DNA of 64,000 bases from Leishmania infantum JPCM5 (lineage: Eukaryota; Euglenozoa; Kinetoplastea; Trypanosomatida; Trypanosomatidae), in the NCBI RefSeq assembly GCF_000002875.2, contig NC_009416.2, positions 317,501-381,500 of the forward strand. The letters are read 5' to 3'. How positions within the stretch are numbered: position 1 is the stretch's first letter; every line of letters begins with the position of its first letter. Of the stretch, positions 1 to 9,616 are shown in pieces. The notes beneath the pieces were generated by a model. The model saw only the letters and a list, made by a program, of their open reading frames with translations, ran no database searches and had not been told where the DNA came from. Made by a program: the position numbers and the translations under genes.

Positions 1-1
1 C

Positions 2-697
2 ATGGCCCGCGGTGGCGCCAACATGATGCCGCGCATGAACTACGTGCAGTACCAGCCGTTCGGCCAGCCGCCGACCGTCTTTGTGAGCGTGACCCTCGTC
101 CCGATCACCGAGCCGCTGCAGACCATCTTTACGCTGATGGAGGCGTTCGGCGGCGTTGTGGCGATCCGCCGCAACCAGAACAAGAAGGAGATTCTGACAG
201 TCAAGGCTGCGTCGCCGGACGACGCGCTGGCCATCGTGACCTTCATGCACCGTGTGCCGTACGTGGGAGGTCAGGTGAGCGGCAAGCTCTTTCCCAACTA
301 CGTGGAGCGCTACCCGTGCACTGACGAAGGCGACCCGCTCGACCCCGAGACGCTGCAGTACGACTTCACCGCTTCCCGTCACCGCAGCCCGGGCCAGCGC
401 AGCAAGGCTGTGCCGTCACGCATCATCAAGATCACGGGCTGCAGCGCGTACGAGGATACTGAAGTGATGACGTACCTCAACAGCAAGGGCATCAACCCCG
501 AGCGCGTCACCAAGTCCGAGGACGGCTCCTTCGAAGTTCATCTGAGGGACGTGGCGACCTCCGTGAAGGTGCTCCTGGAGTGCCAGGGAAGCGTGTGCGA
601 CGAGGAGAAGTCGAACGTCATCTTTGTCGAGGGCCCTCGCGACGATCCGGTCAGCACAGAGCAGAAGGCGATGGAGGAGCAGGCGAACGAGCAGTAG
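2..697 (+). CDS. PTB-like RNA-binding protein, C-terminal part (5' end outside window)
   Basis: The window opens inside this reading frame, so the N-terminus is probably missing; the ATG at position 2 is just the first in-frame Met, preceded by an RG-rich stretch. The visible 231 residues hold two RRM-type domains. The first (about 24-95) starts TVFVSVTLVPI and the second (about 140-212) starts RIIKITGC. The linker between them (about 97-138) keeps a DPETLQYDFT...RHR pattern that lines up with DPATMAALFT...HHR in the complete RRM protein at 6442-8718. The two are therefore tandem paralogues built like the last two RRMs of polypyrimidine tract-binding proteins (trypanosomatid DRBD3/DRBD4 class). 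Expected role is binding pyrimidine-rich RNA to control trans-splicing or mRNA stability. Family level is fairly secure; which member is not. Confidence 0.8.
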   Translation: MARGGANMMPRMNYVQYQPFGQPPTVFVSVTLVPITEPLQTIFTLMEAFGGVVAIRRNQNKKEILTVKAASPDDALAIVTFMHRVPYVGGQVSGKLFPNYVERYPCTDEGDPLDPETLQYDFTASRHRSPGQRSKAVPSRIIKITGCSAYEDTEVMTYLNSKGINPERVTKSEDGSFEVHLRDVATSVKVLLECQGSVCDEEKSNVIFVEGPRDDPVSTEQKAMEEQANEQ

Positions 698-733
698 GTC
701 CACGCCGACCCATTCTTTCGCCGATCACCACCG

Positions 734-748
734 TATATATATATATAT
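734..748. repeat. (TA)n microsatellite
   Basis: Fifteen bases of alternating TA, 37 bp after the stop codon of the first gene, so within its 3' UTR. Confidence 0.9.
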
Positions 749-1784
749 GGTTGGTGCCTCATCCTATGATGTGCTCTCTTTGGTGCCGGCGTTGATGGCA
801 CGTGCGAGGAGTGTCGTTTTGTGCTGCCGTCCCTTCCCTCCCGCCGTTTTCGTTGCGAATACGGACGCGTACGCGCGCGTGTGTGTCTGTGTGAGAGTCT
901 GTTGCCGTCTTCGCTGGTTTCGGTGTCGGCGTTCTTGGCGTGGTGGTGCTTGTACTGTGAACACGTAGTGAATCGGATAGACGAACGACGGATTATTTAG
1001 GAATTTTTATCATTGTGTGTTTCTGCATTCTGTATTTTTCTGTGTAAACATGCCGATACTGTAAGGAGAAAGGGGGATTAGGGTTGGAGAATGGGAGGAG
1101 GAGCAATGCCCGCAGGTAGCCGTGCATGCGTGCGTACAAGCACGCACAGACGGACATATCGGTTCATCTCTCCATCTTGCTCTCAAACTCGTTGTCATCT
1201 CTATTGCCATCCTCTTGAATGCTGGCGTTTTCCGGAGTTTAATGTTTTTTTTTTTGTTTTTGTTTGTCCCTCTTGGGTAAGGTACGTTAAAAAGCCGAAA
1301 AGGAAAGAGAAACGAAAAGACCTCCATGAAGTGAAACATAACCCCCTGCCCGTGTCCTTGTGTTGTCTTTCCGTGTGCGCGCGCGCAGCCATTCGCGCGC
1401 ACGCAGTTCTGGATTGCGTCGACGCGGAAACGCTACTTTAGTGTCTCACCGCTTGTCGTCTTTCCTTTTCTCTATGAAGACATCACCCGACTCTTGTCTC
1501 TCTGTGTATGCGCGTATGTGTGTGTATGTGTGTGTGCGTGAGTGATCGGCGGCATTTGCTGTGCGCTACGAGTTTAGAGAGAGCAAGAGTGACCCTGAAC
1601 GGGTGCTCGGCGTGCGTGTGCCATTCCTCGTTAGACTCTCTCTTTCCGGCTCTGAGCATCGCCGCGAATTTCGCACCTCTGCGCTCATGCGTGTGTGCAT
1701 GTGTGTGACGCCGAGTGCATTGCACAGTCTGCAGAGATGCGCTCGCTCAAGCTCCAGCACAAACGCATGCTCACGTACATACAT

Positions 1785-1803
1785 ACACACACACACACAC
1801 ACA
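1785..1803. repeat. (AC)n microsatellite
   Basis: About nine AC units in the spacer after the first gene. Confidence 0.9.
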
Positions 1804-3707
1804 GCCGCCGCCGGCTCCTCCGCATCCCTCTTCTGCACGCTTTCCAGTTTTGATTGGCGCTCGCGAGCTTGCAGTCGTACCTGTTTTTTTTTTTGCCTTT
1901 TCGTTCACCGTTTTCTTGTTGCCTGGGGAAGGGAAGGAGGGAGGGGGCATGGCCACCACACAAACCCCCCTCTCCTCCCCCATACCTTCCTGAAACCTCC
2001 ACGTCCACTTTCGGTCGTCTTCTCCACCGTGTTCGCTGTCTCTTCTCCCCCTCTCTTCCTCTTTGTCCTTTTTTTTTGTCCAACTCCCGTGTTTCCCACA
2101 TATGCGCACACCCACATGTGTGCGTAAACGGCACAGACGTCTTCAATTAACTTAATGCTCGCGCTCAGGGTTGCTCTTTTTGTTCGTATGTTTTTCCATC
2201 TCTTGCGCGTGTGCGTTTGCGTGTGTTTCTTCGCCTTCTTCTTGTAGCGCGTCGATGAAGCCCTTCTTGTCTCTCTCTCTCATCTCTATGTTTGCGTGAC
2301 GTCTCTCGCCACACCGCAGCCCGTGACGAAGATCGACATCTTTGTTTTCCACTTATCGGCAGGCACTCACGCATATGCGTGTTATCCTGTTCTCAGCAGC
2401 CAAGGCACCTTTCCGTTTCGTGCCACATGATTGTGTTTCCATCCAAAACACTATACGATAACCGACTCCATCGCCAACACCCTCGTGGCAGCTCATGATG
2501 CGCCGTTGAGAGGTGGCGACTCATTCTAGGAGCTCTCCTCTCTATCGCTTTTCGGATATCTTTGTACCAAGCCACTGCTCACAGCCCGCCGTTGATGCAT
2601 CATTCTTTTCAAGTAAATAGCTCCACTGATATCAGTCGCTTGACCACAGATTCCATCTTTCGCCCCTTTCATCAGCAGAACATCGCTTTCGTCTGCTTCG
2701 GCCTCCCCCTCCCAACGTCGTCTTCGATGCCCTCCCCCCACCCTTCTCCACCCTTTTCCCCCTTTTACTCTGCAAGCGGTGCCACGTCTGCGCCGCCGTC
2801 CCTGGCGCGACGCTCCACCGACGCAGGACCGAATATTGCCCGATCCTGAGCAAGACTCATGTGCCTGTATTACTTCCTTGTTTTCCTCGTCTCTCAGATG
2901 ATGGAGACTTGTCCTTGTTTATTCATTGGAAGTGCTGCTGTCCTTCGTAACAGTACAAGACGAACTCGACGAGAGCCACAACTCCTCGGTGATGCGCCTG
3001 CTTCTTTTCCTGTTGCAGCTAAGGAAGCGTCGAATGTGTGGCGGCCCCCAGGCAGACTCTCTCCATTTACGCGACCTGCTTCGCCGCCAGCGTCGGATTT
3101 CTTCTCACCTCGCGCCGTGTTCGCACTCCCTGCCTGAGCTGCCCTTCGTCGACACGAGTTTTAAGCTCGGGTTCCACTTTTGCTCGAACGAGAAAAGCGG
3201 TGGGGGTCACACAGCACACGTGCGTCGTCCTTTGGCATTCTGCTGGGCATCGCCGCACGACTATGCGGATCGCCTTCTTGTGTATTTTTGTGCGTGTGCC
3301 GTTCGTAAACGATAAGCTGGCACCCTCGTGTAGTGCTCTCCTTTCGCGAACGAAAGAAAGGATGGTGGCGAGGAGGAGGAGGAATAGGTGGGAATGCGCA
3401 ACGCTTCCTGCATCTTACCGCTCCCCCAAACCTCTTTCTATGCTATATATTTTTTTTTTTCGTGTTCCATTCCCGCGATGCGCACCTCTTCCCTCTCACC
3501 CATCTCTTGCCTCTCGATGTCAGAACCATCTAACAAACAAGCTGGGGGTGTGGCGTAGTGGGGTGGGAGAGCGCTCTGGATAGCCTTGCATCTTCTTGTG
3601 CACATGTGCGTCATCGTGTGTGTGTTGCGCGTTTGACTGTTGTAATCTTCTCTGCCTTTTTCTTTCCGGTTCTCTCGCTACCGGTGCTCGTATAACGGAT
3701 TCATATC

Positions 3708-3735
3708 TGTGTGTGTGTGTGTGTGTGTGTGTGTG
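3708..3735. repeat. (TG)14 microsatellite
   Basis: Uninterrupted 28 base TG run, one of the longest dinucleotide runs here. (TG)n tracts are typical of kinetoplastid intergenic DNA. Confidence 0.95.
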
Positions 3736-4035
3736 ACTCGGGGACGGCAATGTGCTGTTTGCAAGGCTTGTGTGTGCGCGTGCACAGCTATCCGCCTTTG
3801 TTGTGGTACTCCTCCCTCCCTCTGCTCTGTAGAACTGGGTCTCTGTGTGACGTCCACAGGCTTACCTGCCGCCCCCACCTTTCCCACTTTCTATCAAGTG
3901 GCTTCCGCCCAACTGCCTCGCGCTGCAGCTTCTTTTTGTAGGCTGAAACATGGGGTATTGGAGGCGGTAAGGGCTCAATACCGCGCATATGGTTGCGGCG
4001 CGGCTGTTGGCTTCTCTGTTAGGCTTCACGGGCGA

Positions 4036-4056
4036 ACACACACACACACACACACA
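4036..4056. repeat. (AC)n microsatellite
   Basis: About ten AC units, roughly 300 bp after the TG tract. Confidence 0.9.
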
Positions 4057-4356
4057 AATCTTCGACAACCCATGTGTGATGGAAGCGTCGAGGTTCCATG
4101 GAGGCGCGCACAAGGCAACAGGCGGCGCAGCGACGCGGCTGCCCCTGTCTCCCTCGCCACCCCTCCCAACAGCAAAAAAAGAAATCGTCGACTCAACGGT
4201 AAAGGCGCTACATAAATGAAGAATAACCCGCGCGAGAAAGACTGTGGGCTGAGAGAAGAATGCCCGCCGTGGTGTGTGTTCTGAAGGATCTCACCCCCTC
4301 TCCCGAACATGGTTTAGATGCGCATGTGCGCTTGAAGGATCTGTTTCGTCTCCCGC

Positions 4357-4554
4357 ATGTTCATCATTTCCACAGCCTCACGGACACGAATCGCCGGACG
4401 TAGGTGGACGATGGAGGCCAAATGGACTACGCTGGGAGTTCTCTTGAAGTTATGCCTCGCTCGCCGAGCGCCACGTGAAGCGTGCGCTCAGCAGCGTGTT
4501 GTTATCGACGACGCTACATGGGATCTTGCAGTGCCTCAGTTGGTAAACGTCTGA
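4357..4554 (+). CDS. Possible small ORF of 65 codons, unknown
   Basis: It opens with an ATG and reads into a balanced sequence including KWTTLGVLLKLCLARRAP and VIDDATWDLAVPQLVNV. This is unlike the repeat-derived translations around it. A T/C stretch (ctgtttcgtctccc) lies immediately upstream but no clear splice-acceptor AG follows it. I do not recognise a family. It may be a real short protein, a decayed gene fragment, or chance. Nothing about its role can be said. Confidence 0.2.
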   Translation: MFIISTASRTRIAGRRWTMEAKWTTLGVLLKLCLARRAPREACAQQRVVIDDATWDLAVPQLVNV

Positions 4555-6360
4555 TGGAGACGACGACGAACAAGAGGAATGTGTTGTGCTGCACCGATGC
4601 TACCCAAATGAGGGCGAGATGTGCAGGAAACGGAAATCAGAAGGAAAAAAATCACCGGTGGATATGACTGGTGGAGCATTGGGGTGAAATTTTGGAAACA
4701 GGAAACGAAGAAGGACCAGGCCGGCACCCGCGTGCGTCAGGTTGGTTTTGTGTGCATGAATGTGCGTGGCTGCATGCGCCGTCTCACCCGAAGCGTGGGG
4801 GGAAGAGGTGCGCCCGCGTGCCAAGGAGCGACTGGATTTCGACCATTTTGTGTGAGGGTGCGCGTGAAATGCTGGTGGAGCCTTGATGATCTTTTTCAAA
4901 CACACTGTGCATTATCCGTCGACACGGGCACACGCACACGCACACGAGGAGGATGAGGGCCAACGACGCCACATAACCAAGACGAAAGCAAAGCGCGCGT
5001 AGAGAAAAAACAAAACAAGAGACAAACACTTGCGCTGCTGCGCAGGCTCGCAGATGAGGATGAAAAAGATGTTTTTTTTTTTTCGCGCTTCACCCGCACG
5101 CACACATGTGCTTTCACGGCGTGCACGATAGTAAACTACCGCGGTTTAACGGAGAAATACACCAAGAGAAGGAGGGAGGCAGCGAGCGATGGAAGCTGCC
5201 GGACACGCGCATGCAAAGAAAGAGAGACGAAAAAGCAAAAGGAAAAGCAGCATGTATGATCAGCCGCGCGCGTTGAATGCTTCATTGAACTCCCATCCCC
5301 CTCCCCCTTTCCCTTTCTCTCACACACATACATATATCCTCTCGCTGTCTCTGTATTGAAACCGCCCCCCTGCTCCTCTTGTGCGCGCGTATGTTGTGCT
5401 TTCTTCCCCCCCTCTTCTTCAACTTCACGGGTGTTTTCCGCGCCTGCGACGCGAAGCATCACGAAGTCAACGCTACAAGCACGAAGACGAGCCACACAAA
5501 CAGGAGACCACGACTCTACGTCCGCTCGATTGCCTCTCCCGTGCTCCGCCTCTTCTGGAAGGTGTTGCCTTCCGTGTCTGTTTAGTAGTTGCGCCTCTCC
5601 CTTATTTTTTTTCCCGCCGCCTTTTTCATCATTTTCTTTTGTGCCGAGAGGAAGAAGAGAGGAAGGAGGAGGACGCAACACCAACGCAAAGCCCAAGCAA
5701 CAGTCAAGGAATAAAAAAGGAAGCGGGTGGTTGCACAAGGCGCCCCGTGCCGCACTTCATTTTCAGAGAGAAGAAGTGCGATCTTGAGTTCTTAGTTGTC
5801 CTCCCTTCTCCCTTTCTCGGTGAAAAAGAGACGAAGAAAACACATCGGCGCAGGAGGAGGAAGATCGACGTTGTTTCAATACAAAAGAACCTGAAAACGC
5901 GGACCAGCCACGACGAGGAAGAAGAGGTGCGTGCGCATCGAAGTGGCCATTGGGGCAGGTCAGAACGTTTGCAGGGCAAGGTGACTTCACGTATCGGCTG
6001 TCTTTGAGTTGTTTTTTTTTTCCTACCGTCTTTCTTTTGTTTTCCGCGCTGCCATCCACACGCGCCTTTTCATCCTCGTCGTGTCGATGCGTTTTGTCTG
6101 TCGCACATTTGCGTGAGTTGATCGCGTCGCATCACTCGCCATCTCCCTTAACTCGCCAGACGGCATCTCCTTCGCGGACTTTGTCAGTGTCTGCCACTGT
6201 CGCTCTCTTTGACCCTCGTTCTCTGGCCATCTGTTTGTGTCTATCTATATCGATATATAGGTATATATATCCATATATAGTTTAACGTGTTGTTGCTTAT
6301 ATGTAGTTGTCCTCATCGAAGTGCTGCGCCGGTTCTTATTTCGCCCCTCTCGCTGTCTTG

Positions 6361-6440
6361 CTGCCCTTTTCTTGACTCCTCGTTCTCCTCCTCCTTTGTT
6401 GTTAGCTTCGCCTCCACTCCAGCCATCGTCGTCGTCTCAG
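6361..6440 (+). promoter_or_regulatory. Pyrimidine tract and spliced-leader acceptor region of the RRM gene
   Basis: A T/C-rich run is followed by AG at 6421-6422 and at 6439-6440. Position relative to the ATG at 6442 fits a trans-splice acceptor with a very short leader; the exact AG is inferred. Confidence 0.45.
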
Positions 6441-6441
6441 A

Positions 6442-8718
6442 ATGTCCACTGTGGTCCTCAGCAACCTCCCGATGGGATGCATCGAGTCTGACATCCATCG
6501 GGCTTTACTCATGTACGGCACCGCCGTGAACATTGAGATGAATTCGCACGCATCACAGGCCACTGTGACGATGCGCACAAAGCAGGAGGCGCAGGCGCTG
6601 CTGAATCGCCGCTCTGTGAACGTCATTGGCACCTCGGTCCGCGTAGACGCTCAGGTGCAGGCTCCACCTCCACCGCAGCAGCTCCAGCCACAGCATCAGC
6701 ATCAGCCGCCTCAACAGCAGCAGATGGTGCCCCAGCCACCACCGCATCTGCAGCAGCAACAGGTGGGGAGTTACGGGTATGGGTCCGGCAATGTCGGGCA
6801 GCAGCAACAGCCCATCTATGGCAACATGGCACCGCAGCAGTATCCCCAGCACGAGCTCAATCATCAGCCGCAGCACTTGCAACAGCAGTATGCGCAACCG
6901 CAGCCGTCGTACCCGCAACAGCCGCAACAGATGCCCTTGCAGTCGCCACCGCAAAGCACGGGCAGCTACGTACCAAACACCAGTCACCGAAGCGGCAGCA
7001 GCGGCCAGGCAATTATGCCAGTGCCTCCGCAGCCCTCTCGGCGTCTGCGTGTTCTGGTGGAGGACTGTCGCTACCCGATCACCCGCGATGTGCTCATGCA
7101 GATGTTCAGCATGATTGCCCCGCCCGTTAGCGTGTCTTGTGGCCCGTACGGCCCGACTACCACCGGCGCGGTCGAATTTGCGGACGCGACGGCGGCGCAA
7201 CAGGCCATGGATCAATTCCACAACAACGCCATCTACCCCAACTGCTGCTACGTCAAGCTGTTCTTTGAGCCGATGTGGGACCGAGTCGACCCGGTGCAGC
7301 CGCCTCTGCAGTCGCACCAACCGCACTCGTACGGCGGCAGCAACAGCGGCTATGGCTACCCCGCACAGGGCCCCACTAACGCGCCGCCATCGGTGCAAGC
7401 GAATCCGTACAGCGTCGCACCGCATGGCCCTGCGCAATCGGACGCGTACGGAGCTGGCTGGGGCGGCAGCGATGGAGCCCAATATTACGGTGGTTCCGTC
7501 CCGTCGAGTGCCGCACCGCCGTCGCAGCCGGGGCAGCCCGCAACCGATCCTTTCGGCCGCCGCCGAGGCGGCTGCGGTGCCGGTTCTGATTCTGCCAACG
7601 ACAACGACCCTGCGGCGCAACATGGCAGCGAGAGCAGGGCTACTCGTGGCATGGCGCCTGGGCCGATGGTGAGAGGTGGCCGGGGTGCCATGCGAGGTGG
7701 CATCGGCGGCCGTGGCAGTGGTACGGGGCTCGGGGCTGCGACCGGCTTCAGCCCGTTCGAACCCTCAGGCGCACCGCCGGCGCGGGGTGGCGGTGCTGGC
7801 GTCGGACGCTATCCGGGATTGGAGACGAACGGCTGCACCGTCATGGTTAGCTGTGTGAATGAGTCGGTTCCTTTGTACGACCTATGGGTGCTATTGGAGG
7901 TGTTTGGCAACGTGAACTCCTTGAAGCGACAGTTTCGCGATCGCACGAACGTGATGGCGCAGTTCCAGCACCCCGGCGACACCCTGACGGCGATTCAGTA
8001 CCTGCAGCACTGCCCGTTTCGCGGTAGTGTGCTGCGTCTGAAGCGCTTCAGCGGCTACCAAGATCGGGATACCGAGTGGGAAACAAAGTCATCGACCGAT
8101 CCGGCAACTATGGCTGCTCTCTTCACCACGGGTTACCACCACCGCACGGCGCCGCGAGCGCCGGTGAACGTGCGAGGCCGCGTGCACCCGGACAAGAACC
8201 TATACATCACCAACCTCACTGAGGCCATCTCGGACGACGAGCTGAAGGGGATCATGAAGGAGGCAGGCTTTGAGCCGCATGCGTTCTTCCGTCGCGGCCC
8301 GAAAGGAGCCATTGTCGCCTACAAGGACACGGAGACGGCAGTGGATGCGCTCATCGCGTTACACGCCAAGGAGGTGCGGGAGCGCTTCCTCCGGGTAACC
8401 TTTTCGCGCTTCCCACCCGGCCCGCGACCCTCGCGCGACGGCGTCGACAAGGGAGACGACGACGACGACGGGGATGCGGAGCAGCGCGACGGGCAGCAGG
8501 AGACGCAGTCAGAGCCGCCGCCGCAGCAGCAGCAGCAGGTGCCTGAGCCGTCGCAGTTGAATGAGCCAGCTCCTCAAGAATCTGCCGAGCCGCCGGCGCC
8601 GCCACCACAGGAGCCTGAGCCTGCTCCGGAGGAGGCGGATGGCGGCGAGGTGGAGTCGGCCGTACCTGAGGCGGCTCCAAAGGTGGCAAAGGTAAAGGCG
8701 AAGCCTTCAAAGAGGTAG
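6442..8718 (+). CDS. Four-RRM PTB-like RNA-binding protein (DRBD/PTB family)
   Basis: 758 residues starting at the ATG just after a T/C-rich acceptor region. RRM1 is at about 1-73 and opens MSTVVLSNLPMG with no leader. RRM2 is at about 201-277 (RLRVLVEDCRYPIT). RRM3 is at about 464-535 (CTVMVSCVNESVP, LRLKRFSGY). RRM4 is at about 585-656 (NLYITNLTEAISDDELKGIM). Between RRM1 and RRM2 lies about 125 residues of Gln/Pro-rich sequence. Between RRM2 and RRM3 lies a Gly/Tyr/Ser-rich linker with RGG motifs (MVRGGRGAMRGG, about 409-420), likely arginine-methylated or condensate-forming. The tail has a DDDDD patch and Pro/Glu/Gln repeats and ends basic. Four RRMs with the last two closely linked is the PTB/hnRNP-L plan. 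It shares the RRM3-linker-RRM4 pattern with the truncated gene at the window start. Expected role: post-transcriptional control of mRNAs. Confidence 0.85.
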   Translation: MSTVVLSNLPMGCIESDIHRALLMYGTAVNIEMNSHASQATVTMRTKQEAQALLNRRSVNVIGTSVRVDAQVQAPPPPQQLQPQHQHQPPQQQQMVPQPPPHLQQQQVGSYGYGSGNVGQQQQPIYGNMAPQQYPQHELNHQPQHLQQQYAQPQPSYPQQPQQMPLQSPPQSTGSYVPNTSHRSGSSGQAIMPVPPQPSRRLRVLVEDCRYPITRDVLMQMFSMIAPPVSVSCGPYGPTTTGAVEFADATAAQQAMDQFHNNAIYPNCCYVKLFFEPMWDRVDPVQPPLQSHQPHSYGGSNSGYGYPAQGPTNAPPSVQANPYSVAPHGPAQSDAYGAGWGGSDGAQYYGGSVPSSAAPPSQPGQPATDPFGRRRGGCGAGSDSANDNDPAAQHGSESRATRGMAPGPMVRGGRGAMRGGIGGRGSGTGLGAATGFSPFEPSGAPPARGGGAGVGRYPGLETNGCTVMVSCVNESVPLYDLWVLLEVFGNVNSLKRQFRDRTNVMAQFQHPGDTLTAIQYLQHCPFRGSVLRLKRFSGYQDRDTEWETKSSTDPATMAALFTTGYHHRTAPRAPVNVRGRVHPDKNLYITNLTEAISDDELKGIMKEAGFEPHAFFRRGPKGAIVAYKDTETAVDALIALHAKEVRERFLRVTFSRFPPGPRPSRDGVDKGDDDDDGDAEQRDGQQETQSEPPPQQQQQVPEPSQLNEPAPQESAEPPAPPPQEPEPAPEEADGGEVESAVPEAAPKVAKVKAKPSKR

Positions 8719-9616
8719 AAGCGCGGTGTATTCCTGCAAGGCAGCTGCACCTGTCTTGCGTTAGGTCGTCCTCGGCGCTGCAAGGGGTGTGACACGTGCG
8801 CAGAGATGAAGAGCGGCTGGGAGAGACTGGCACACCAAATCGGTTGAGGATCGGTGTCGGGTGTGCTCTGCGTGGGATGAGCCTGAATCGGAGCCGACGG
8901 GTACAGTCACTGCCGCTGACGATGTCATCAGGGAACACTCGTTTTGTTTCGTTGTGGTACTCTCGGGCCTGGGGCCGCTTTTTTTCTTCTTGCGGGATAA
9001 TAAAAGGGCTGCCGGTAGGTGAACCTATGAGGGGGGGGGAGGAAAGGCACGAGAGGAATCGCCGCGCACGACCTCAGACGTCTGACCACCCGCGAGTATT
9101 GTACCCACTGTGCGCGGCGAATGCAAGAGAGGGCTTCTGAGAAGAGGGAGCGAGCCGCGACGCCTCTCCCTATCGCCTCAGCGCTTCTTCGGCTCCCCTC
9201 GCGCAACTAAAGTGCGCGAGACACGGCATCGGCCTCTCTGTGCGTGCTTGTATGTGTATGGATGCCGTGTCTCACAGCCACAGCGTCACGAGCGCGCGTA
9301 CTTGACCGCGTCGTGTCTCTCCGTTTTCGTAGGCTTCGTGGCTCGCCTAGGTCGTGCTGAATGCACACAGTTCGCCGTGCGGGTAACTGTGCTGATGGCA
9401 CTGTTTCCCTCACCGACCTTGCTGCACGTTGGCTGTGGCCCTCGACACGTGCGCAAATACAGTCGTCTTTGTGCATATGTGTGCTCGCGTATTATGACCT
9501 ACCTCCCTTTTTGTCATTATTGTTGATCGCTTTACAACACACGCCTGAGTACATAAGCGAAGACGCTGACAACACGCGCCCCGACCCCCCCTCCCCAATC
9601 CACGTAGTCACTGAGG
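8719..9616. other. Spacer
   Basis: 3' UTR of the RRM protein and leader of the next gene. A T/C-rich stretch followed by AG at 9548-9549 is the likely acceptor for the gene at 9617. Nothing else recognised. Confidence 0.5.

Larger units (their letters stand above)
698..6441. other. Long gene-poor spacer between the two PTB-like genes
   Basis: This 5.7 kb holds the 3' UTR of the upstream gene and the leader of the downstream one. It is rich in T/C tracts, A tracts and dinucleotide repeats. ORFs in it have low-complexity translations (Cys/Val/Arg or Thr/His runs from repeats) and do not look coding. The only ORF with a balanced composition is the 65-codon frame at 4357-4554, listed separately. 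Confidence 0.6.

Noticed and set aside
6553..7623. 356-codon - strand frame inside the four-RRM gene
   Set aside because: Reverse reading of Gln/Pro/Gly-rich codons gives an Arg/Leu/His-rich translation; the + frame has four RRMs.
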